Origin: Acidobacteriota bacterium | Lineage (GTDB): Bacteria > Acidobacteriota > Terriglobia > Terriglobales > Acidobacteriaceae | Length of the DNA stretch: 64,000 nucleotides | Assembly (NCBI GenBank): GCA_018268855.1 | Contig: JAFDVR010000004.1 | Coordinates: forward strand, 124,001 to 188,000 | Direction: 5' to 3' | Shown: positions 26,041 through 34,252 of the stretch, one piece after another | Position numbering within the stretch: position 1 is the stretch's first letter | Layout: each line of letters opens with the position of its first letter | The notes under the pieces: model-generated | The model's input: only the letters and a program-made list of their open reading frames with translations | Databases searched by the model: none | What the model was told of the DNA's origin: nothing | Translations under genes and position numbers: made by a program

Positions 26041-26972
26041 AGCTGGTCTTCTGCGGCACGCCGCAGTTTGCCGTGCCTACGCTGGAGGCGGTGATTGCTG
26101 CCGGGCATGAAGTGGCGCTGGTGCTTTCGCAGCCGGACAAGCCTGTTGGCCGCAGCGGTGAGATTCGCGCTACGCCGGTGAAGCAGGCTGCGCTGGCGCA
26201 TGGCATTGCGGTGGCGCAGCCGGAGAAGCTGAAGCACAACGAAGAGTTGCGCGAGATGCTGAAGACGATTCAGCCGGACGCGATTCTTGTGGTGGCGTAT
26301 GGGCGCATCATTCCGCAGTGGATGCTCGACCTGCCGCGCTTTGGGAATATCAATCTGCATGGGTCGTTGCTGCCGCGCTGGCGCGGCGCTGCGCCGATAC
26401 AGTGGGCCGTTGCGGCGGGCGATGCTGTGACCGGTGTGACTACGATGCTGCTGAATGCAGGGCTGGATACCGGGCCGATGCTGCTGAAGCGCGAGGTGCC
26501 TATCGGGCCGCATACTACTTCTCCTGAACTCTTTGCTTCGCTTGCGGAGATTGGCGCGCCGCTGATGGTGGAGACACTTGCAGGCTTGGAGGCGGGCACC
26601 ATGACTCCGCAGAAACAGAACGAAGCGGAAGCGACACTTGCGCCGATTCTTACGCGCGACGGTGGTCGCATCGATGTCTCGTGCGATGCGCAGAGTATCT
26701 ACAACCGCTTTCGAGGATTTCAGCCGTGGCCCGGTGCGTGGACTACGTTGCGCGGGAAGAAACTGATTGTTCATGCGATGCATGTAGAGGAGCGCCGGGC
26801 TTCTTCAACTCTTGCAGGAACGTTGCTTATTCGCGATCATGCGCTGTTGCTCACCTGCGCGGGCGGCTCTGCTGTTGCGCTGGATGAAGTGCAGATGGAA
26901 GGCAAGAAGCGCATGGCGGCTGCGGAATTTTTGCGCGGCTTTCAGATCAAAGACGGCGAGCAGGTGGCATGA
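26037..26972 (+). CDS. fmt: Methionyl-tRNA formyltransferase
   Basis: The 311-residue protein formylates initiator Met-tRNA with 10-formyl-tetrahydrofolate. Visible are MKLVFCGTPQFAVPTLEAV at the N-terminus and the catalytic segment INLHGSLLPRWRGAAPIQWA, with the essential Asn and His. The folate loop region and the tRNA-binding C-terminal domain from about residue 205 are also present. It is coupled by ATGA overlaps to the TerC gene upstream and rsmB downstream. The usual partner def lies elsewhere in this window (32458). Confidence 0.95.
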   Translation: MKLVFCGTPQFAVPTLEAVIAAGHEVALVLSQPDKPVGRSGEIRATPVKQAALAHGIAVAQPEKLKHNEELREMLKTIQPDAILVVAYGRIIPQWMLDLPRFGNINLHGSLLPRWRGAAPIQWAVAAGDAVTGVTTMLLNAGLDTGPMLLKREVPIGPHTTSPELFASLAEIGAPLMVETLAGLEAGTMTPQKQNEAEATLAPILTRDGGRIDVSCDAQSIYNRFRGFQPWPGAWTTLRGKKLIVHAMHVEERRASSTLAGTLLIRDHALLLTCAGGSAVALDEVQMEGKKRMAAAEFLRGFQIKDGEQVA

Positions 26973-28201
26973 GTCTTTCGCCTGCACGCGCGGCTGCTTT
27001 TCACATCCTGAAAAAGGTGGGCGAAGGACGCGGACACTCTGACGATCTGCTGCACACGATTGCGGTGAATGCGCTGCCGGAGGCTGATCGCAACCTTACG
27101 ACCACGCTTGTGCTTGGTACGCTGCGGTGGCAGATTGCGCTTGATTCGATTTTGCGCGGCATGATGCAGCGGCCTTTCCAGGAGACGCCGGAAGCTGCGC
27201 TGATTGCGCTGCGGCTGGGCGCACTGCAATTGCTTTTGCTGGATCGCATTCCGCCTCATGCTGCGTTGAATGAAAGTGTGGAACTGGCGAAGGCGAATGG
27301 CGCGGCGCACTCTGCGGGTATGGTGAATGCAATTCTTCGTCGCTTGCAGCGTGAGCAGAAGTCGATTGCGCCGAAGCTGTCTGCGGAAGCTGCGCATCCG
27401 CAGTGGCTGCTTGATCGCTGGCGCAAGAACTTTGGCAACGATACGGCGCGCACGGTGGTTGAGGCCGATCAGCAACAGCCTGCGGAGGGTGCGCTGTTTC
27501 TCTCGAAAGAAAATGCGCCGCAGATGGATGATGGCTCGCGTTTGATTGCGGAGATTGCGGCGGCTTCGCAGCCTTCTGCAACACGCATTTTGGATTGTTG
27601 CGCTGCGCCGGGTGGCAAGACGATTGTGCTGGCGCGGCGGCATCCTGAGGCGCAGATTGTCGCGGCGGACATCAACGCGAAGCGGCTGTCTTCGATGCAG
27701 AAGCGGCTTGCGCGTGAAGGCATTACGAACGTGGAGACGGTGGAAGCCGATCTCACGATGCCGCAGCGCAGTGGGCCGTTTGGCAAGCCGTTTGATTTGA
27801 TTCTTTGCGATGCTCCGTGCAGTGGGACGGGGACGCTCGGACGCAATCCGGAGATTCGGCATACGCTGCGACCGGAGGAGCTTGCGCGTCAGGCGCAGAG
27901 GCAGCACGCTATTCTTGCGAACGCGCTTGCTCTGCTTGCGCCGGGTGGCAAGCTGGTTTATTCCACCTGTTCGCTGGAGCCGGAGGAGAACGAGGATGTT
28001 GTTGTGTCTACGCTGAAGCGCGATGACGCTGTTCGCCAGATGGATATTGCGACGGAGTTGAATCGGCTTGCTGCGCGTGGTGTGTTTGCGGAGAGTTCGC
28101 GTCTGCGCGAAACCGCAGTGCGCGGGGCTACGCTGCGCACGCTGCCTGGGGTGCATGCTATGGATGGCTTTTTTGCGGCATTGTTCACACGCAACACATA
28201 G
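26969..28201 (+). CDS. rsmB: 16S rRNA (cytosine-967 C5)-methyltransferase RsmB
   Basis: The 410-residue protein has an N-terminal NusB-like helical domain (about residues 1-140) and a SAM-dependent RNA cytosine methyltransferase domain. The SAM loop is LDCCAAPGGKTIVLARRHPE. The two catalytic cysteines lie in CDAPCSGTGTLGRNPEIR and YSTCSLEPEENEDVV. It closes the TerC-fmt-rsmB operon. Its TAG stop codon is directly adjacent, with no base between, to the stop codon of the convergent PASTA gene. Confidence 0.95.
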   Translation: MSLSPARAAAFHILKKVGEGRGHSDDLLHTIAVNALPEADRNLTTTLVLGTLRWQIALDSILRGMMQRPFQETPEAALIALRLGALQLLLLDRIPPHAALNESVELAKANGAAHSAGMVNAILRRLQREQKSIAPKLSAEAAHPQWLLDRWRKNFGNDTARTVVEADQQQPAEGALFLSKENAPQMDDGSRLIAEIAAASQPSATRILDCCAAPGGKTIVLARRHPEAQIVAADINAKRLSSMQKRLAREGITNVETVEADLTMPQRSGPFGKPFDLILCDAPCSGTGTLGRNPEIRHTLRPEELARQAQRQHAILANALALLAPGGKLVYSTCSLEPEENEDVVVSTLKRDDAVRQMDIATELNRLAARGVFAESSRLRETAVRGATLRTLPGVHAMDGFFAALFTRNT

Positions 28202-29140
28202 CTATGGTGTCACGACGATCTTTTGTACCGGTGCGGGTGTGTTGTTATCTGGTGTGGAAGGTGTGATAGCGGATATGCCTGGCTTCGCTCCGTTGAGGTA
28301 GACCTTGATGACATCTTCGCCTGTTACGCGGTAGCCGGGTTGCGGCGTTTGCATGGTGACTGTGCCTGTGACCGGAGCGGGTGGAGGCGGAGGAGCAACG
28401 GGCGCGACCGCGATGGGTGCAATTTGGCCAGGCATCTGGATGGTTCCCATAGGAGCTACGGGAAGGATGGGTGGCGGCGCGGTGGGTGCGACGGCGACGA
28501 GGCGCAGACCGGTTTGTGCGATGCGCTTCTGCGCTTCGTGCAGGCTCAGGCCGGTGAGGTTCGGCATGACGTAGGCGTTTGCCGCGGGCTCTTCTGGCGC
28601 GGAGAGCAGCAGGCTTACCTGCGGTTTGTCGACTCCTTCGGCGTTGGGCGGGGGTGTCTGCGCGAGCACTACTTCGCTTGTACCGGGTGCGGGGAGATGC
28701 GAGACGCTGCCTAACTCCAGCAACGAACGGCGGATCGACATCGCCGCTTCGCGTGTGCTTTGGCCTGTGGTGTCGGGGATGGCGACCTTCTGTGGGCCGG
28801 TACTTTCTGTGACGCGGACATGCCATCCGCTGCGGACCTTTTGGCCGGGTTGCGGCGATTGCGAGAGGATGTGTCCGCTGGGAACGGTGGCGGAGTAGAA
28901 GCGGTTTTCGAGCGTGATGTTGAGGTTGGCTTTTTCGAGCGCGCGCGAGGCTTCTTCCATCGTCATGCCGGAGACGTTGGGAACTTCTTCTACCGATGCG
29001 TGGATGGAGAGGCGCATGGCGAGAAGCGCGCAGATGAGCGCGACGGCCATCATGCAGACGAGCGTGAAGATGGTGTCGAAGATGTGCCAGGCCTGCATCT
29101 TCCACACACGCCAGCGCGGCACTTTGACTGTGATCGGCAA
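28202..29140 (-). CDS. Membrane-anchored PASTA-repeat protein without kinase domain
   Basis: The 312-residue protein has a short cytoplasmic N-terminus, one membrane helix (about residues 18-43) and then at least three PASTA repeats. They start at VEEVPNVSGMTMEEASRALE, QKVAIPDTTGQSTREAAMSI and YVMPNLTGLSLHEAQKRIAQ, and a fourth, partial one ends in YRVTGEDVIKVYLNG. The repeats are separated by a proline-rich linker. PASTA domains bind peptidoglycan fragments in Ser/Thr kinases and penicillin-binding proteins. Here no enzymatic domain is attached, so it may be a cell-wall sensor or scaffold. It is the last gene of the aroC-to-PASTA cluster. Confidence 0.85.
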   Translation of the reverse strand: MPITVKVPRWRVWKMQAWHIFDTIFTLVCMMAVALICALLAMRLSIHASVEEVPNVSGMTMEEASRALEKANLNITLENRFYSATVPSGHILSQSPQPGQKVRSGWHVRVTESTGPQKVAIPDTTGQSTREAAMSIRRSLLELGSVSHLPAPGTSEVVLAQTPPPNAEGVDKPQVSLLLSAPEEPAANAYVMPNLTGLSLHEAQKRIAQTGLRLVAVAPTAPPPILPVAPMGTIQMPGQIAPIAVAPVAPPPPPAPVTGTVTMQTPQPGYRVTGEDVIKVYLNGAKPGISAITPSTPDNNTPAPVQKIVVTP

Positions 29141-29155
29141 ACTCTGCTCCCTCTG

Positions 29156-30589
29156 CTACCGGCGATTGTCCGTCATGGGCTCTGGGTGAATCAACAGGCG
29201 CGCTACCTCGGGCCGATCGCGGCGGAACTTTGCTTCGAGCTCCGATATGATGCGATGCACATCACCCATGCTCATGTCGTCTGGCATGCTGCAGTGGCAC
29301 ACCATTTGGATGCGGTCGTGCACGCGCGTGATGAGTATGTCGTGCACGTCGGTGATCTCCGGGAAGCTCTTTGCGGTGGCGGCGAGCGCCTCCTGCAGAT
29401 CGCGGTCGTGCATGGTTTCGAGACGCGCGATGGTGGCTTCTTCACTTTCGATGTGCGTGGCGATGCTGGTTATTTCGGGCACTTCGCGGCAGATTTCCGC
29501 CTCTACGCGGGTGACTACGTCGTGCGCGTCGCGAAGCGTGGTGTTCTCCGGAAGTTCAAGATGCTGTTCGACGTGCAGGCCGTCGTCGTACTCCTGCACG
29601 GTGACTTCGTGCAGTGCGAGGCCGCTGCGCTGGCCCACGGCGCGGACGCGGTCGAAGACGCTCTCGTGCTTGCGCGCGACAGGCATGGTGTGAACGACGA
29701 CGTCGGCATTCGGCACGATGCCCTGCACGGCGCTGGTGACGTTTTGCGCGATCTGTTCGGATTGCTGCACGCTGAGGTCGCGGCCTACGCCTACGGTGAC
29801 GTCTGCGAAGGAACTTGTCCCTGCCTGACGCATGCGCAGGCGCTGGACGTGCTGCACGCCTTGCACGTCATCGACGGCGCGCTCTACGGCATCGCGCAGT
29901 TCGGGCGAGGTGCGGTCGAGGAGCGCGTCTACCGTTCGTCGCGCGAGACGCCAACTGATGACGAGGATGATGGCGCTTACGATGAGTGCGGAGATGGGGT
30001 CGGCGTACTCCAGTGCGCGGATGCCATAGTGTTTACCGGCGAAGGATGCGCCCAGACCTGCGAGCACGGCGAGGCTTGACCAGATGTCGGTGGAGAAGTG
30101 GAGCGCGTCTGCTTCGAGCGCTTGCGAGCCTGATGCGCGAGCGACGCGGCCGAGTTCGCGCGAGCGCAGCCAGTCCACGAGGATGGAGAGCAGAAGCACC
30201 AGCACGGGCCAGATCGAAACTTTTAGTTCGAGATGGCTTTTGCCGAGGAGACGGCGGAGCGCTTCGGTGACGATCCAGACGCAGGAGGCAGCCATGAGGC
30301 CTGTCTCTACGAATGCGGAGAGGCTTTCTACTTTGCCGTGGCCGTAGGCGTGGTCGGCGTCGGCGGGCTTGTCGGAGACGCTTACGCTGAAGAGCGTGAT
30401 GACGGCGGCGATGAGGTCGATGCCGGAGTGCGCTGCCTCGCTCAACATGCCGAGCGAGCCGGTGGAGATGCCGGTGATCAGTTTGAGCAGCGTGATGCCT
30501 GCTGCGCCGGTGACGCTGCGCGCTGCGGCGGAACGCTTTGCCTCGCTTGCCTGCGTATCTATCGTGTTGTCGCTGGCAGCGCGCTGCAT
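29156..30589 (-). CDS. Cation diffusion facilitator transporter with extended C-terminal domain
   Basis: The 477-residue protein has a CDF transporter core of six helices (about residues 25-215), with LSEAAHSGIDLIAAVITLFS and DADHAYGHGKVESLSAFVE providing the metal-site histidines and aspartates. The C-terminal cytoplasmic part is about 250 residues, much longer than the single dimerisation domain of typical members. It reads as three successive ferredoxin-like units, the last two beginning near LHEVTVQEYDDGLHVEQHL and VHDILITRVHDRIQMVCHCS. It probably exports divalent metal (Zn, Co, Fe or Mn). It is 21 bases downstream of ubiE. Confidence 0.88.
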   Translation of the reverse strand: MQRAASDNTIDTQASEAKRSAAARSVTGAAGITLLKLITGISTGSLGMLSEAAHSGIDLIAAVITLFSVSVSDKPADADHAYGHGKVESLSAFVETGLMAASCVWIVTEALRRLLGKSHLELKVSIWPVLVLLLSILVDWLRSRELGRVARASGSQALEADALHFSTDIWSSLAVLAGLGASFAGKHYGIRALEYADPISALIVSAIILVISWRLARRTVDALLDRTSPELRDAVERAVDDVQGVQHVQRLRMRQAGTSSFADVTVGVGRDLSVQQSEQIAQNVTSAVQGIVPNADVVVHTMPVARKHESVFDRVRAVGQRSGLALHEVTVQEYDDGLHVEQHLELPENTTLRDAHDVVTRVEAEICREVPEITSIATHIESEEATIARLETMHDRDLQEALAATAKSFPEITDVHDILITRVHDRIQMVCHCSMPDDMSMGDVHRIISELEAKFRRDRPEVARLLIHPEPMTDNRR

Positions 30590-30610
30590 CGTCCCACTAG
30601 CCTACACGGT

Positions 30611-31357
30611 TTAGTCTGCGCGTCCGCGAAACAATCCTGCAACACCGAACAGGTACGGCGTCCACGCCGCATCGGCGAATCCTGCATCACGCATCAACGT
30701 GCACATGGCTTGCGGTTTTGGGAAGCGTTCGACGGATCGCGGAAGGTAGGCATATGCCCCGCCCGATCCGCTCAAAGCAGCTCCAATCCTGGGCAGAATC
30801 CGCCTGAAGTAGAAGCGGTATGCATCGCCGATAAAGCCTTCCGGCTCGCCGAAATCCAGAATTCCCATCTCGCCACCGGGGCGAAGCACGCGACGGATCT
30901 CGCGCAAGCCGGCTTCGTAATCCGCGAGGTTGCGAAAACCGAACGCGGAGACCACCAGGTCCTGCGAGGCATTAGTAAACGGCAGATGAAGGGCATCGGC
31001 TTCGATAAAGTTCACCGGCTCACCTGCGAGCTTCACGCGGCCTCGCTCAATCATGTTGTGCGAAAAATCAACGGCCGTAATGGCTGCACCGTTCGCGGGA
31101 CGCCGCTCCAGCAATGCAGCCGTCATGTCGCCCGTGCCGCAGCACAGGTCCAGCACATTGCTTTCGGGACGCCTCAGGATTGCGTCGAATGTCTTCGCAG
31201 CGCGCCGCCACCATACGCGATCAATTCCGGCAGACAGCACATGATTTAGAAAGTCATAACGCGGAGCAATCTCGTCGAACATCTGCTGCACAGCGACAGC
31301 GGCAGAAGCCGTGTCCTGCGCGCCGTCCGGCGTCGCTCCTAACCGGGATGCAGTCAT
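30611..31357 (-). CDS. ubiE: Demethylmenaquinone methyltransferase (MenG/UbiE)
   Basis: The 248-residue SAM-dependent methyltransferase carries the signature FDEIAPRYDFLNHVLSAGID at its N-terminus. The SAM loop VLDLCCGTGDMTAALLE, AVDFSHNMIERG, then DLVVSAFGFRNLADYEAGLR and VLRPGGEMGILDF are also present. It carries out the last step of menaquinone synthesis (and of ubiquinone synthesis in proteobacteria; Acidobacteriota use menaquinone). The ATG overlaps the TGA of aroB. Joining it to chorismate-pathway genes makes metabolic sense because menaquinone derives from chorismate. Confidence 0.92.
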   Translation of the reverse strand: MTASRLGATPDGAQDTASAAVAVQQMFDEIAPRYDFLNHVLSAGIDRVWWRRAAKTFDAILRRPESNVLDLCCGTGDMTAALLERRPANGAAITAVDFSHNMIERGRVKLAGEPVNFIEADALHLPFTNASQDLVVSAFGFRNLADYEAGLREIRRVLRPGGEMGILDFGEPEGFIGDAYRFYFRRILPRIGAALSGSGGAYAYLPRSVERFPKPQAMCTLMRDAGFADAAWTPYLFGVAGLFRGRAD

Positions 31358-32454
31358 CGCCTGGCCCGCTTCACTTCACCCAGCATCTGCTCGCATGCGG
31401 CCAGCAGTTCTTCTTCGGTGACGTCTTTTACGATTTCGACGGTGCCGATGCCGGTTGGCAGAATGAAACGGCGCGCGCCGCCGCGGTTCTTCTTGTCGCT
31501 TGCGCTCAGGCGGACGAGTTTTTCTGCTGTTGCGGTGAACCTGGGCAGCGGACCATAGACGTGCGCGAGCTTTACGATGCGTTGCGCGTCCTTCTCTGCG
31601 ATTGCGCCGCGGGCTTGTGCCAGACGCACTGCGGCGATCATGCCCCAGCCGATGGCTTCACCGTGCAGAAGCTGCTTGTAGTTGGTGGCAGCTTCAATGG
31701 CGTGGCCGATGGTGTGGCCGAAGTTGAGGATCATGCGCAGGCCGCTCTCCCGCTCGTCCTGATTGACGACGTCGGCCTTTACACGCACGCTGCGTTCGAC
31801 GACGTAGGCGAGAGCCTTGGTGTCTCCGCGAAGGACGGCTTTTGCATTTTTTTCCAGATAGGCGAAGAGGCGCGCATCGCGAATGATGCCGCTCTTTACG
31901 CTCTCCTGCAGACCTGCGCGCAGCTCCTGCTTGGGCAGCGTGCTGAGCACATCGACATCGGAGATGACGGCGATCGGATGATGGAAGCTGCCGACGAGAT
32001 TTTTTCCAGCAGCGAGATTCGCTCCTGTTTTGCCACCGACGGATGAATCTACCTGCGCCAGCAATGTTGTTGGCACTTGCACGCAGCGGATGCCGCGCAT
32101 GTAGATGGCTGCGATGAATCCGGCCATGTCGCCGATGACGCCACCGCCGAAGGCGATGATGACCGAATCGCGGTCGGCACCGGCACGCGCGAGTTCTTCG
32201 AGCAGACGCTCAACTGTGGGGAGACGCTTGAAGCGTTCGCCTGGGGGTACGAACAGGACGGTTGCGCCGTCGAATGATTCTGTTGCGCGATCACTCCACT
32301 TCGCCCAGATCTCCTGCGAGGTGATGAAGAAGACGCGCGGCAGTGTGCCGCCGCCGAGTGCGCGCTGGATGCGCTGGCGCAGGGTGCGCAGCAGGCCGGA
32401 GCCGAGGGTAACGGTGTATTCCGCCGAAGGCGTTTTGATTTGGATGGAAGCCAC
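31354..32454 (-). CDS. aroB: 3-dehydroquinate synthase
   Basis: The 366-residue protein catalyses the second step of the shikimate pathway using NAD and a divalent metal. Motifs are FVPPGERFKRLPTVERLLEEL, FGGGVIGDMAGFIAA, CVQVPTTLLAQVDSSVGGKT, GANLAAGKNLVGSFHHP and the metal-binding NFGHTIGHAIEA, with the further histidine in LLHGEAIGWGM. The gene lies 4 bases after def and overlaps ubiE, in a cluster with aroC. Confidence 0.95.
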   Translation of the reverse strand: MASIQIKTPSAEYTVTLGSGLLRTLRQRIQRALGGGTLPRVFFITSQEIWAKWSDRATESFDGATVLFVPPGERFKRLPTVERLLEELARAGADRDSVIIAFGGGVIGDMAGFIAAIYMRGIRCVQVPTTLLAQVDSSVGGKTGANLAAGKNLVGSFHHPIAVISDVDVLSTLPKQELRAGLQESVKSGIIRDARLFAYLEKNAKAVLRGDTKALAYVVERSVRVKADVVNQDERESGLRMILNFGHTIGHAIEAATNYKQLLHGEAIGWGMIAAVRLAQARGAIAEKDAQRIVKLAHVYGPLPRFTATAEKLVRLSASDKKNRGGARRFILPTGIGTVEIVKDVTEEELLAACEQMLGEVKRARR

Positions 32455-32457
32455 GCG

Positions 32458-32967
32458 CTACCAGTCTCCGTTCTTGATGCGCTTGCGGATGCTGCGCATG
32501 GTGAGGTCTTTCTTGAGGCGCGAGAGGTGCTGGAAGAAGAGGATGCCGTCGAGGTGGTCGATCTCGTGCTGGAACGCGCGCGCCAGCAGTTCGGTGCCTT
32601 CGATCTCGAAGAACTCGCCCTTTATATTTTGCGCGCGGACTTTGACCCATGCGGCGCGCTTTACCTTGTCGCGCACGTCGGGGAGTGAGAGGCAGCCCTC
32701 TTCTTCGTATTGCGAGCCTTCGCGCGAGACGATCTCCGGGTTGATGAGCACGACTTTGTCGTCGGGGTTCTTCTGGAACGACGTGTCGATCACCGTGAGG
32801 CGTTTGGAGATGTTGATCTGCGGCGCGGCTAGGCCGATCCCCTCGGCGGTGTACATGGATTCGAACATGTCGTCGACCAGCTTGGCCAGTTCGTCGTCGA
32901 AGCGCGTTACCGGTTCGGCGACCTTCTCCAGCACAGGGTCGGGATATTTGATGATTTCGTACAGCAT
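32458..32967 (-). CDS. def: Peptide deformylase
   Basis: The 169-residue metalloenzyme removes formyl groups from nascent proteins. The three conserved motifs are GIGLAAPQI, EGCLSLPDV with the metal-binding Cys, and QHEIDHLDGILF with the two metal histidines and the catalytic Glu. The start at 32967 (MLYEIIKYPDPVLEKVAEPV) fits the family. An upstream in-frame ATG at 33003 would lie inside aroC and add unconserved residues. Only 4 bases separate the start codon from the aroC stop. Confidence 0.95.
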   Translation of the reverse strand: MLYEIIKYPDPVLEKVAEPVTRFDDELAKLVDDMFESMYTAEGIGLAAPQINISKRLTVIDTSFQKNPDDKVVLINPEIVSREGSQYEEEGCLSLPDVRDKVKRAAWVKVRAQNIKGEFFEIEGTELLARAFQHEIDHLDGILFFQHLSRLKKDLTMRSIRKRIKNGDW

Positions 32968-32971
32968 GGCT

Positions 32972-34153
32972 CTAAAATTTCCTGATCTGTTCGCGATATC
33001 CATCGAAGTTGCGCTTCAATTCGCGCAGGCTGTCGCCGCCAAATTTCTCCAATACAAGACGCGCAACGGCCAGCGCCACCATGGCTTCTGCCGCAACACC
33101 CGCTGCGGGAACTACGCATACGTCGCTGCGTTCGTAGCTTGCCTTTGTCTCTTCGCGCGTGGCGAAGCTTACGGAAGCCAGCGGACGGCGCAGGGTTGAG
33201 ATGGGCTTGAGATAGCCGCGCACCGTGACGTCTTCTCCGTTGGAGATGCCACCTTCGATGCCGCCGGCGTTGTTGCGTTCGCGTTCGAAGCGCGTGAACT
33301 TGGTCTCTTCCTGCTCGGCGGCATACGTGATGGCGTCGTGCACTTCACTGCCGACGGACTTCGCCGCTGTGACGCCGCGACCAATCTCCACACCTTTGAC
33401 TGCTTGAAGACTCATGACCGCTTGCGCGAGAAGACCGTCGAGACGCTCGTCCCAATTTGCGTGGGTGCCGATGCCGGGAGGCAGCCCGTGGACGACGACT
33501 TCGAAGACGCCGCCGACGGTGTCGCCGGTGCGCAGAATCTTGTCGACCTCGCCTTTCATGCGCTGCTCGGCTTCTTCGTCGATGCAGTTCAGCAGGACGG
33601 TATCTTTCGCAGCGAGCGCGACGAGCTCATCCCACTGATAAGGCCGCTGCAACTCCGCCTGGCCTACGCGCACGACGTGCGACAGCACTTCGACGCCGAG
33701 GGCGCGGAGCAGCATTTTGGCGAGCGAACCTGCGGCAACGCGGGCCGTGCTTTCACGTGCGCTGGCACGCTCCAGGATGTAGCGCGCATCGGGGAAGTCG
33801 TACTTGAGCGCGCCGGCTAGATCGGCGTGTCCGGGGCGCGGCGAAGTGACGGCCTTGTGCTTTTCGGGATCGCCTGTCTCGACGGGGAGAATCTCTTCCC
33901 AGTTTTTCCAGTCGCGATTGGCGATCTGCATGGCGATGGGCGAGCCGATGGTCTTGCCATGGCGCACACCGCTGAGGATGTGCGCGGCATCGCGCTCGAT
34001 GCGCATGCGTCCGCCGCGGCCGTAGCCCTGCTGACGACGCCAGAGTTCGCGAGAGAGAAATTCAAGATCGACCGGAACACCAGCTGGAAGCCCGCTCACG
34101 AGCGCAATCAGTGCCTCTCCGTGGCTCTCTCCGGCAGTTGAAAATCGAAGCAT
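32972..34153 (-). CDS. aroC: Chorismate synthase
   Basis: The 393-residue FMN-dependent enzyme makes chorismate from EPSP. Conserved motifs are MLRFSTAGESHGEALIALVS at the N-terminus, RRQQGYGRGGRMRIE, SGVRHGKTIGSPIA, RPGHADLAGALKY, RASARESTARVAAGSLAK, GIEGGISNGEDV and the C-terminal RSDVCVVPAAGVAAEAMVAL. The start at 34153 gives the usual N-terminus. It heads the minus-strand cluster aroC-def-aroB-ubiE-CDF-PASTA and is divergent from the secreted hydrolase gene at 34253. Confidence 0.95.
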   Translation of the reverse strand: MLRFSTAGESHGEALIALVSGLPAGVPVDLEFLSRELWRRQQGYGRGGRMRIERDAAHILSGVRHGKTIGSPIAMQIANRDWKNWEEILPVETGDPEKHKAVTSPRPGHADLAGALKYDFPDARYILERASARESTARVAAGSLAKMLLRALGVEVLSHVVRVGQAELQRPYQWDELVALAAKDTVLLNCIDEEAEQRMKGEVDKILRTGDTVGGVFEVVVHGLPPGIGTHANWDERLDGLLAQAVMSLQAVKGVEIGRGVTAAKSVGSEVHDAITYAAEQEETKFTRFERERNNAGGIEGGISNGEDVTVRGYLKPISTLRRPLASVSFATREETKASYERSDVCVVPAAGVAAEAMVALAVARLVLEKFGGDSLRELKRNFDGYREQIRKF

Positions 34154-34252
34154 AACGTCCTTTTGCTGCGTAAAAATGCTCAATCACGATTGTATCGTGA
34201 TGCATTGCTGCCACTTCCCTCCATGGCTGGTTACAGGCATATTCTTGGAGAC

